Below, one piece after another: positions 24,275 through 31,172 of a stretch of 45,084 bases of DNA; the first letter of the stretch is position 1; every line of letters begins with the position of its first letter. This DNA is from an uncultured Planctomycetaceae bacterium (GTDB taxonomy: Bacteria; Planctomycetota; Planctomycetia; Pirellulales; Pirellulaceae), in NCBI GenBank assembly GCA_903927685.1, contig CAIYOB010000666.1, forward strand, positions 1 to 45,084, written 5' to 3'. Under the pieces are notes generated by a model. It saw nothing but the letters and a program-made list of their open reading frames with translations. It had not been told where the DNA came from and searched no databases. The translations under genes were made by a program, and so were the position numbers.

Positions 24275-24472
24275 CCGCCGCGCTCGGGACAGGCCAGCGG
24301 GGCGATCTCGTCCAGTCGCTTGATGAGCATGGCCCAGGTCTGGCTGGCGAGGAATCAGGTGTTCGCCCTGCGGCGGAACGTGCTGAGCGAACTCGGCCAG
24401 GAAGTCCAGCGGGTCGAGGATCTGCAGCCGCTCCAGGTCCAACTCGGGCCGTTCCAGGAACTCACCCTGCGG
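24244..24472 (-). pseudogene. Remnant of an IS91-type transposase
   Basis: Two minus-strand segments in different frames resemble the C-terminal part of IS91-family (HUH, Y2) transposases. One frame gives LERLQILDPLDFLAEFAQHV followed by PPQGEHLI, matching the segment before the usual IRYYG motif. The other gives MLIKRLDEIAPLACPERGGQ followed by MKIVAY, matching the Cys-containing end (xCPxCGGxMK). The second Cys has become Arg, the tyrosine motif is missing, and a frameshift or deletion lies near 24340. The element is dead. No terminal sequences were found. Confidence 0.6.
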
Positions 24473-24474
24473 GA

Positions 24475-24552
24475 GTGGTCATTGGTCACTGGTCATGGGG
24501 CAGTTGCAGGGGACAGCGAACAACGGACCAAGGACCAGTGACCACAGACCAA
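24475..24552. repeat. Imperfect inverted repeat (GGTCACTGGTC type)
   Basis: The arms 24475-24494 (GTGGTCATTGGTCACTGGTC) and 24533-24552 match 17 of 20 as reverse complements, with a 38 bp spacer. It lies just beyond the transposase remnant and differs in sequence from the 145 bp family. Confidence 0.55.
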
Positions 24553-24862
24553 CAGGTGATGGCAGTGAATGATCACGAAATGGAGGTCAAGCACGCACCC
24601 GTCTCTTGGGCTACTTACCTGCGGTGACGCCAAACCGAATCGACGGGCGACCACCACCGCCGGCCTCCGGGCGACTTGAAGTGGAAGGGGCAGCGGTTGT
24701 GGTGTCGTGGCCTGTCGTGGCCCCTGCCGGGTGATACCATGCGGCGAGTGGCTGGCCGGAACAAGATTGGGCTTTTGGGAGTGTAGGGGAGAACTTCGGT
24801 CGGTCGTTTCGCCACGCTGCCACTCGCTCGGCGGCAAGTGGGCTCGGACTACGAAGACCATC
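24553..24862. other. Intergenic stretch with no gene seen
   Basis: These 310 bp lie between an inverted repeat and a stray kinase fragment. Both strands have short open frames of Arg/Pro/Ala-rich character with no recognisable motif. Confidence 0.4.
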
Positions 24863-24981
24863 GGCCCCGGTTGGCCGGCGCACGTTCTGGCGGGCCAAGG
24901 GGAGGGCGTGGGCTTGCGGCTCATCCGGGGCGCGGTCCAAAGCCTGCCCGCTGGACGGCTGCAGATTTTCAATGACGGCGG
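24863..24981 (+). pseudogene. Stray duplicate of a histidine-kinase ATP-binding 3' end
   Basis: This 119 bp stretch matches 26827-26945, near the 3' end of the downstream histidine kinase, with only three mismatches. It encodes GPGWPAHVLAGQGEGVGLRL and the following LIRGAVQSLPAGRLQIFNDG, part of the G2 box of a HATPase domain. Sequence on both sides is unrelated. It is either the relic of a deleted tandem kinase gene or a gene-conversion or duplication product. It is too short to work. Confidence 0.75.
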
Positions 24982-25086
24982 AGCTGTGACCTCGGTTGAA
25001 TTCAAGTTAGCCCAGCCAGAACCGCCGGACCTGTCAAACATGGGCCAATCGCGATCGGCTTTATTTGGGCCGAGTCTCATCCGTGA

Positions 25087-25115
25087 TTGCCGGTACGATA
25101 GGACAGGTGTATACA
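25087..25115 (+). promoter_or_regulatory. Candidate promoter of the kinase/response-regulator pair
   Basis: TTGCCG (25087-25092) and TATACA (25110-25115) are separated by 17 bp, and the kinase start follows about 90 bp downstream. Both hexamers match the sigma-70 consensus at four of six positions. Confidence 0.4.
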
Positions 25116-25203
25116 GAATCCAGGCCCGTCGACATTTCCATTTCCGACGCTCCGTGCGGAGGAGTTTTTCCTTGCCAAGCATCACGGCGGGAGCAAGGAC
25201 CGG

Positions 25204-26985
25204 GTGGTGAGTAGTTCGTATGGCGGACTCGCAACCATGATCGCAATTGACCTTCGAACCGTGTTCGTAATGAATTTTGTGATCAGTTGCTTGTGCTCCA
25301 TGATCATGCTGGAGTTGTGGCGGCAAAACCACGCCAGATATCGCGGTCTGACACACTGGGTCTGCTTCGGCGTTTTGCAGTTGGGAGGCTCAGGGGCCAT
25401 TGCCCTGCGGGGCCTGATACCGGACTGGGCGTCGATCGTGCTGGGCAACGGCATGATCATAGGCAGTCTCCTGCTTTTCACGCTGGGGTTGTGCAGCTTT
25501 GTCGAGAAGAGACGCCCAGGGCTATTGAATTTTGCGCTCCTGGCGTGCTTTGTTGTCTACCTTGCCGTTCACGGCTATTTCACCTTCGTCCAAGACCAAC
25601 TGCTGGTTCGCCTCTACAACTCCGCGGTTGCCCTATCTCTTACCTCTTTCGCGGGTGCGTTGATCGCATTTTTGGGTGTACGCCCGGAGATTCGTTCCAT
25701 CTGCCGAGGTACCGGCGTTTCCTTGGCTCTGTACGGTTGGGTGAACCTCGCCAGAATGGTTGACCTCTACTTGTGGCCTGTCGAGAGCAATGACTTGTTC
25801 AAGTCCAGTGCGCTGGACTCGTTCCTGATACTGCTGTTGGTCGGCTTGAATGCGCTGCTCACGTCCAGCGTGACCCTGATGGTCAATCGGCGGCTATTCG
25901 CGGAGGCGAAGCAGTCGGAAGGCGAGCGGCAGAGGCTGGCTGCCATGCTCGAAGCCACCCCCGACTTCGCTGGCTATGGTGACGCCCGGACTGGCCAGGT
26001 CCTTTTTATCAACACGGCCGGTCGGAAGATGTGCGGCTTGGGGGAAACCGAGGACGTCACGCAGTTCAGAATCTCAGATGTCCATCCGCCTTCGATCAAC
26101 CAGCTGCTCCGCGACCAATGCATGCCGACGGCGGTGCGCGAAGGCTTCTGGGTAGGTGAGTCTGCATTCTTGCATCGGAACGGCCGCGAGATACCCGTGC
26201 AGATGGTCTTGCAGGCGCACAGGTCAGCCAGCGGCGAGGTGGACGTGTTTTCGACCATTTCCCGGGACATCACCGAGGCCAAGCGTTCGGCGGCGGAACG
26301 GGAACGCCTGCTGGCGGAGTTGGCGCGGAAGAACGAACTGGCACAAGCGGATGCACGGATCAAAGCCGAATTGCTGGACGAAGTCAATCACCGCGTCAAG
26401 AATAGCTTGACCCGCATCCGCAGCATCCTGCAGTTGAAACGCCAGCAATTCGTCGGCGGCGCGGAACTCGCGGTGCTACTGGACATGCAAGCCCGCCTGG
26501 ATGCGATGTTGACGGTCCACACGTTGCTGTCTACCTCGCTCTGGGGGCCATTGCGACTGGACAAACTGTGCCGGGAAGTCGTCCAGGGCGAGTTGACGGC
26601 GGCGCACATCCGTGAGAACATGGCGCTCGAACTGTCCTTCCAACCCGACGCGTGTTGTCAGCAAATGATCGTCCCGGGGCAAGCCACGACCTTAAGCTTG
26701 ATCCTCAACGAATTGACGATGAACGCCGTCAAATATGCCTTGGGCGATCGCTCCGACAGCCGCATCGGACTGCAAGCGACGTTGGCCCCGGACAGCGGCG
26801 TGCTCACGCTCACCTTCCGCGACAATGGCCCCGGTTGGCCGGCGCACGTGCTGGCGGGCCAAGGGGCGGGCGTAGGCTTGCGGCTCATCCGGGGCGCGGT
26901 CCAAAGCCTGCCCGCTGGACGGCTGCAGATTTTCAATGACGGCGGGGCGGCGGCTGTCGTGACCTTCAGACTAGCCGTGCCATGA
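25204..26985 (+). CDS. Membrane sensor histidine kinase, HisKA_2/HWE-like, with PAS domain
   Basis: This 593-residue protein has six or seven hydrophobic helices in the first 220 residues, a PAS domain (about 245-360; FINTAGRKMCGLGE, FSTISRDITEAKRS), and a short linker. The phosphoacceptor helix LLDEVNHRVKNSLTRI carries H396, and a HATPase_c domain follows (NELTMNAVKYAL; DNGPGW; GVGLRLI). The EVNHRVKN box assigns it to the HisKA_2 class, common in stress and light-response kinases. The start is GTG 25204 or 25207, or ATG 25237. It should phosphorylate the regulator encoded 26 bp downstream. The signal sensed by the membrane helices is unknown. Its 3' end is duplicated at 24863-24981. Confidence 0.88.
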   Translation: MVSSSYGGLATMIAIDLRTVFVMNFVISCLCSMIMLELWRQNHARYRGLTHWVCFGVLQLGGSGAIALRGLIPDWASIVLGNGMIIGSLLLFTLGLCSFVEKRRPGLLNFALLACFVVYLAVHGYFTFVQDQLLVRLYNSAVALSLTSFAGALIAFLGVRPEIRSICRGTGVSLALYGWVNLARMVDLYLWPVESNDLFKSSALDSFLILLLVGLNALLTSSVTLMVNRRLFAEAKQSEGERQRLAAMLEATPDFAGYGDARTGQVLFINTAGRKMCGLGETEDVTQFRISDVHPPSINQLLRDQCMPTAVREGFWVGESAFLHRNGREIPVQMVLQAHRSASGEVDVFSTISRDITEAKRSAAERERLLAELARKNELAQADARIKAELLDEVNHRVKNSLTRIRSILQLKRQQFVGGAELAVLLDMQARLDAMLTVHTLLSTSLWGPLRLDKLCREVVQGELTAAHIRENMALELSFQPDACCQQMIVPGQATTLSLILNELTMNAVKYALGDRSDSRIGLQATLAPDSGVLTLTFRDNGPGWPAHVLAGQGAGVGLRLIRGAVQSLPAGRLQIFNDGGAAAVVTFRLAVP

Positions 26986-27011
26986 CCTCCATACGAGGGG
27001 GGGTAGTGACA

Positions 27012-27728
27012 ATGGGTGACTCAAGTTCGCTGCGCGTGCTGATTGCCGAGGATGACGCCGCGATTCACGAAGAGGTCAGGACCATGATTGCCAGTCTGGG
27101 GCATACGGTTGTGGGCAGCGTCTACAACGGCCCCGATGCGGTCGCCCTGGCCGACCAACTCAAGCCCGATGTCGTACTGATCGACCTGGTCATGCCCGAT
27201 CCGGTTACAGGGCACGAGGATCGGCAGGCGGGGCTGCGCGCGACCGAGTCCATTCTCAGCCAATCCCCTGCGCCCGTCATCTGGCTGACCGCGCATGAGA
27301 GCCCCGCGTTGATCGCCCAGGCGAGCCGACTGGGCGTCAGCGCCTACCTGGTCAAGCCGCCTCGCTCCAGCGAGATGGCTCGAGCCCTGGTTATCGCTCA
27401 CGCCCGCTTCACAGACCTGCAGGAACTACGCCGCCTGAATGCGGCCCTGCAATCGGAGATCGCCCAGCGCCAACGGGCCGAGGAAGGCTTGCGCGAAAGG
27501 AATATCGAACTGGAGGCGGCCCTGACGCACGTGAAAACGCTGACCGGCCTGTTGCCCATCTGCTGCAACTGCAAGAAGATTCGGGATGACCGAGGCTATT
27601 GGAATCAAGTGGAGGTATACCTTTCTCAGCACGCCGACGTCCGCTTCTCGCACGGCATCTGCCCGGCGTGCATCGAGAAGTTGTACCCCGGACTGATGGA
27701 TGATCCGCCGCAAGAGCCTCACTCGTAA
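27012..27728 (+). CDS. Response regulator with C-terminal Cys-rich module
   Basis: Starting at ATG 27012 behind a GAGGGGGGG tract, this 238-residue protein has a receiver domain with EDD near the N-terminus, phospho-acceptor D58 (VVLIDLVMP) and the conserved Lys in YLVKPP. A coiled coil (about 125-170) follows. The ending is a conserved Cys module, LLPICCNCKKIRDDRGYWNQ, with a second pair in SHGICPACIEKLYP. That module occurs at the C-terminus of many two-component and PAS/GAF proteins and resembles a small metal-binding knuckle. No DNA-binding domain is present. An alternative ATG at 26982 overlaps the kinase stop (ATGA). The pairing with the kinase is clear; the output is unknown and may be protein-protein. 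Confidence 0.85.
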   Translation: MGDSSSLRVLIAEDDAAIHEEVRTMIASLGHTVVGSVYNGPDAVALADQLKPDVVLIDLVMPDPVTGHEDRQAGLRATESILSQSPAPVIWLTAHESPALIAQASRLGVSAYLVKPPRSSEMARALVIAHARFTDLQELRRLNAALQSEIAQRQRAEEGLRERNIELEAALTHVKTLTGLLPICCNCKKIRDDRGYWNQVEVYLSQHADVRFSHGICPACIEKLYPGLMDDPPQEPHS

Positions 27729-27914
27729 TCGTTGCGATCCCGAAGTGGTTTGGATCAAGAGCATCACAGCCCACAGGCAAACACAAGTTTCTTTCTTCAT
27801 GAGCATTGGGAATCCGAGGTCCCAATCTGCTGGCCGCCCTGAATCTGCTGGAAATCCCAATCACGAACCACCCCGCTGAAGAACCGTCTACCGGCTCTGC
27901 TGAATCTGTGAGAG
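27729..27914. other. Intergenic stretch before a truncated SDR gene
   Basis: About 185 bp follow the response-regulator stop. No gene or terminator with a T tract is seen. The missing N-terminal two thirds of the SDR would be expected here but are absent. Confidence 0.35.
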
Positions 27915-28180
27915 ATCCGAGCACCGCCAGAATTCGCGTCAACGCCGTCGCCCCCGGCTTCTTTCTGAACCCGCGCAACCGTAAAATCCTGCTGACCGAG
28001 AACGGCGGCCTGGCCGCCCGCGGCCAGAACGTCATGGGCCATACGCCGTTGAAGCGGTTTGGCGAAGCCCGGGAGTTGCTGGGCACCGTGTGCTGGCTGC
28101 TGGATGATGCGCGTGCCGGCTTTGTCACGGGTATTGCCGTCCCCGTGGATGGAGGCTTCCCGGCCTCGTCCGGCGTGTAG
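27915..28180 (+). pseudogene. C-terminal remnant of an SDR oxidoreductase (D-mannonate oxidoreductase-like)
   Basis: The frame encodes the last third of a short-chain dehydrogenase: IRVNAVAPGFFLNPRNRKIL, HTPLKRFGEARELLGTVCWL and FVTGIAVPVDGGFPASSGV. The APGFFxxxxNR stretch and long loop resemble SDR-type D-mannonate/fructuronate oxidoreductases. The Rossmann glycine motif and the YxxxK active site are missing, so it cannot be active. Directly downstream lies a locus with GH115 and UxaC, where such an enzyme would convert fructuronate to mannonate. The functional step must be encoded elsewhere or lost. Confidence 0.7.
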
Positions 28181-28214
28181 CAGCTGCCGGAACCATCGAG
28201 AGAAAGGGTACGTC

Positions 28215-29705
28215 ATGAGTCTTCAGCTTCCCCTCCCGCGTTGTAGTGGCCGACGATCCTCGCCGAGTCGGCGGTTCCTGACGCTCTGCCTGTTGGCCGT
28301 CGTCGTGGGCGGTGCCGCGTGGGACGCGGCCACGGCAGGGCCGCCGATCGACGCGTCGCCCCAGCGGGCCGAAACGCCCTTGAATCCGGGGTTGGTGCAG
28401 ATCGGGACGATTCGCCCCCGCAGCGCGAACGAGATCGCCGGCTCGAACTGGACGCTGGGTTGCGAGACCCTCGATCGCGACTTTGCGGATTATCAGCAGT
28501 ACAAGGAGTACCTGGTGCCGTTGGGCATCAAGACGATCCGCTTGCAGGGCGGCTGGGCCAAGACGGAAAAGGTGCCGGGGACGTATGACTTTACCTGGCT
28601 GGACACGATCATCGACGATGCCCGCGGGCGTGGCCTGAACATCCTGCTGGAAACCGACTATGGCAATCCGGCCTATGAAGGCGGCGGCGGCTGGGATCTG
28701 GCGGGCGGCTTCCCCACGTCCGACCAGGCATTGGCGGCCTGGGACCGCTGGGTCGAGGCGATGGCGACCCGGTATAAAGGCCGAGTCCGCGACTGGGCGA
28801 TGTGGAACGAGCCGGACATCAACAAGCAGCACAAGCCCCACGACATCGCCGCGTTCAATATCCGCACGGCGGAGATCATCAAGCGCGTGATCCCCGACGC
28901 GCGAATTGCCGGGTTGTCGCTGGCCAGTTCCAGCCCCAAGCTGTTGGAGGATTGCCTGAAAGCCCTGGCGGAGAAGGGCAAGGTGGATCTCTTCGACTGG
29001 TTCATCTACCACGGCTACTCGTTCAATCCGGACAGTTCCTACAAGAACGTCGAGGCCCTGAAGGCGACGCTGGCGCGGTATTCACACAAGGTGAGGATGC
29101 GGCAGGGGGAGAACGGCTGCCCGTCGGAGAAAGCGACGAAGTTCGCCCTGTCCAACCATCCCTGGACGGAATTCAGCCAGGCCAAGTGGGACTTGCGGCG
29201 GATGCTGGGCGACTTGGGGCACGACGTCGAATCGGCGGTCTTCACGATCTGCGATTTCAACCACACGGGCCGCGAGATCAACCGCAAGGGCTTGCTGCGG
29301 GCGACGGCCGACAAGAAGGTCGAGAGGATCAAGCTGGCCTACTATTCCGTGCAGAACGCCGTGGCCGTGTTCGACGACTCGCTGCAGCGGATCCCGGATC
29401 CCGCCATCACGGTGACGTATGACAAACCCACGGCGTGTTTCGCGTACCGAAATAAGCAGACCAGCCAGCACCTGGTCGTCCTGTGGGACAACTCGGGGAC
29501 GCCGGACGATGCCTTTGTAACTCGGCCCGCACAGGTCGAGGTCAAGGGGCTGGCGATCAAGGAACCGGTGTGGGTGGACTTGGTCTCCGGTCGGATCTAC
29601 ATTATTCCCGCCGATCGCATCACGACGTCGGGCGAGTCCACCATTTACCGGGACATTCCGTTGTACGACGCGCCGGTGTTGATCGGGGAGAGAGCGGCGT
29701 TTTAG
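28215..29705 (+). CDS. Secreted clan GH-A glycoside hydrolase (GH39/GH5-like)
   Basis: This 496-residue protein starts at ATG 28215 behind GAGAGAAAGG. The N-terminus has a basic patch and a hydrophobic stretch (FLTLCLLAVVVGGAA), so it is probably exported. A TIM barrel follows: LQGGWAKTEKVPGTYDFTWL, acid/base E199 in MWNEPD and probable nucleophile E299 in RQGENG. A beta domain makes up the last 100 residues. The WNEP motif assigns clan GH-A. The layout with a C-terminal beta domain fits GH39-like beta-xylosidases or related families, and the substrate is not certain. It heads a set of carbohydrate genes with GH115 and UxaC, so a xylan-type substrate is plausible. Confidence 0.7.
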   Translation: MSLQLPLPRCSGRRSSPSRRFLTLCLLAVVVGGAAWDAATAGPPIDASPQRAETPLNPGLVQIGTIRPRSANEIAGSNWTLGCETLDRDFADYQQYKEYLVPLGIKTIRLQGGWAKTEKVPGTYDFTWLDTIIDDARGRGLNILLETDYGNPAYEGGGGWDLAGGFPTSDQALAAWDRWVEAMATRYKGRVRDWAMWNEPDINKQHKPHDIAAFNIRTAEIIKRVIPDARIAGLSLASSSPKLLEDCLKALAEKGKVDLFDWFIYHGYSFNPDSSYKNVEALKATLARYSHKVRMRQGENGCPSEKATKFALSNHPWTEFSQAKWDLRRMLGDLGHDVESAVFTICDFNHTGREINRKGLLRATADKKVERIKLAYYSVQNAVAVFDDSLQRIPDPAITVTYDKPTACFAYRNKQTSQHLVVLWDNSGTPDDAFVTRPAQVEVKGLAIKEPVWVDLVSGRIYIIPADRITTSGESTIYRDIPLYDAPVLIGERAAF

Positions 29706-29738
29706 TCAGGCACAACACGACATCGACGAGTACCATCC

Positions 29739-30983
29739 ATGACGCAGACCACCGTGGCAATCACCGGTTTCGGCCTGGTCAGCCCCTTGGGCAGGGGCCC
29801 CCAGGCGAACTCGACCGCCCTGCAGGCCGGCACCTCGGGCATCGTCTCCCGGCGGCCCCACTGGGCGGATTGCGGACTCCGCTCGCAGGTTTCGGGGCGG
29901 GTGGATCCGGAACCGCTCCGCCAACTGTTCGATCGCAAGCAGGAGCGATTCCTGTGCGACGCTGCGCTGCTGGGCTGCACCGCGATGCGGGACGCCATCG
30001 AGTTATCGGGGCTGACCGACCAGCAGGTGCAGGATCCGCGAACCGGCGTTATCCTCGGGACGGGCTCGGGGTCCAGCGTGATGGATGCGGTCGCGTTGAG
30101 CGACCGCATGAAGAAGCGCGGCGGAGCCAAGGTGGGCGCCTACCAGGTGCCGCTGATCATGGGTTCGTCGGTCACGGCAAACGCCGGAGTGATCTTCCGT
30201 ATTCACGGACATTCCTACGGCGTCACTTCGGCCTGCTCGACGTCCGCGCACGCCCTGATGCTCGGGCTGGACCTGATCCGCAGCGGCCGCCAGGACCGGA
30301 TCTTCGCCGGAGGCGCGGAGGACGTGAACATTCTCTCGGCTGCGGCGTTCGATGGAGCGAACGCTTTGTCCAGCGCCTACAACGACCAACCCGAGCGTGC
30401 GTCGCGGCCCCTGGACGTGGACCGCGACGGGTTCGTGTTTTCGGGCGGCGCCGGCGTGCTGGTCTTGGAGCGTCTGGATTTCGCCGTCGCGCGGGGAGCG
30501 AAGATCTGGGCGATCCTCGAGGGTGCGGCGGCATCCTCGGACGGCGAAGACATGGTCGCGCCCAATGGCGTGGGTGCCGTCGCCGCCATGGAACTGGCGT
30601 TGCAGGACGCGGGCGTCGATCGCCAGCGGATCGACTATATCAATCTGCATGGCACGTCCACGCCCGTCGGAGACCTCAAGGAAATCGAAGCCATCCGCAC
30701 CGTCTTCGGTGCAAGAGTGCCCCCGTTTTCGTCGACCAAATCCATGACCGGCCACGCGTTGGGGGCGGCCGGCGCCTTGGAAGCCATCTTCTGCATCCTG
30801 ATGCTGAACGATAACTTCCTGGCCCCCAATATCAACTTGGACAACCCAGAGCCCGCCGTGGCCGATTTGCCCGTCGTCCGCCAGACGCGCCCCGCGGAAC
30901 TGGCTTGGAGCATGAGCAACTCGTTCGGCTTCGGCGGCACCAACTGTAGCCTCATCCTCTCGCACCCCGACCGGCGCGGGTGA
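29739..30983 (+). CDS. Beta-ketoacyl-ACP synthase, KAS I (FabB)-like
   Basis: This 414-residue thiolase-fold condensing enzyme has the complete KAS active site: C166 in TSACSTSAHAL, H304 in HGTSTPVGD, and K334 with H339 in KSMTGHALGAAGALE. NSFGFGGTN lies near the C-terminus. The KxMTGHxLGAAG sequence and overall length are closer to FabB than FabF. It would elongate fatty acyl chains by Claisen condensation with malonyl-ACP. No other fatty-acid gene is nearby, and it sits between two glycosidase genes, which is odd. It could be a housekeeping FabB displaced by rearrangement or a condensing enzyme for a special lipid. A 145 bp mobile element begins 16 bp after its stop. Confidence 0.88.
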   Translation: MTQTTVAITGFGLVSPLGRGPQANSTALQAGTSGIVSRRPHWADCGLRSQVSGRVDPEPLRQLFDRKQERFLCDAALLGCTAMRDAIELSGLTDQQVQDPRTGVILGTGSGSSVMDAVALSDRMKKRGGAKVGAYQVPLIMGSSVTANAGVIFRIHGHSYGVTSACSTSAHALMLGLDLIRSGRQDRIFAGGAEDVNILSAAAFDGANALSSAYNDQPERASRPLDVDRDGFVFSGGAGVLVLERLDFAVARGAKIWAILEGAAASSDGEDMVAPNGVGAVAAMELALQDAGVDRQRIDYINLHGTSTPVGDLKEIEAIRTVFGARVPPFSSTKSMTGHALGAAGALEAIFCILMLNDNFLAPNINLDNPEPAVADLPVVRQTRPAELAWSMSNSFGFGGTNCSLILSHPDRRG

Positions 30984-30999
30984 TGCCGAGGCCAGTCTC

Positions 31000-31144
31000 G
31001 AATGGTACGAGGTTAAGCGAAGAAGCCAGGAAAGGGTGGCCCGGGTCGAGCGCAGCGAGCCCCCGGAATCCCCGCGAACTGTGGGCTCGCTGCACTCGAC
31101 CACAGCCACCCAGGCAATCATCAGGCCTTAACCTCGTGCCATTC
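31000..31144 (+). mobile_element. Palindromic MITE-like element, copy 2
   Basis: This 145 bp copy has the best-preserved ends: GAATGGTACGAGGTTAAG at the left, with a right end whose reverse complement matches 17 of 18. The flanking direct repeats AGGCCAGTCTC (30989-30999) and AGGCCAGCCTC (31145-31155) match 10 of 11. The inner inverted repeats are GGTCGAGCGCAGCGAGC and GCTCGCTGCACTCGACC. It lies just after the ketoacyl-synthase stop and 28 bp before the GH115 start. Confidence 0.85.
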
Positions 31145-31172
31145 AGGCCAGCCTCCCCGGAGAACCCACACG

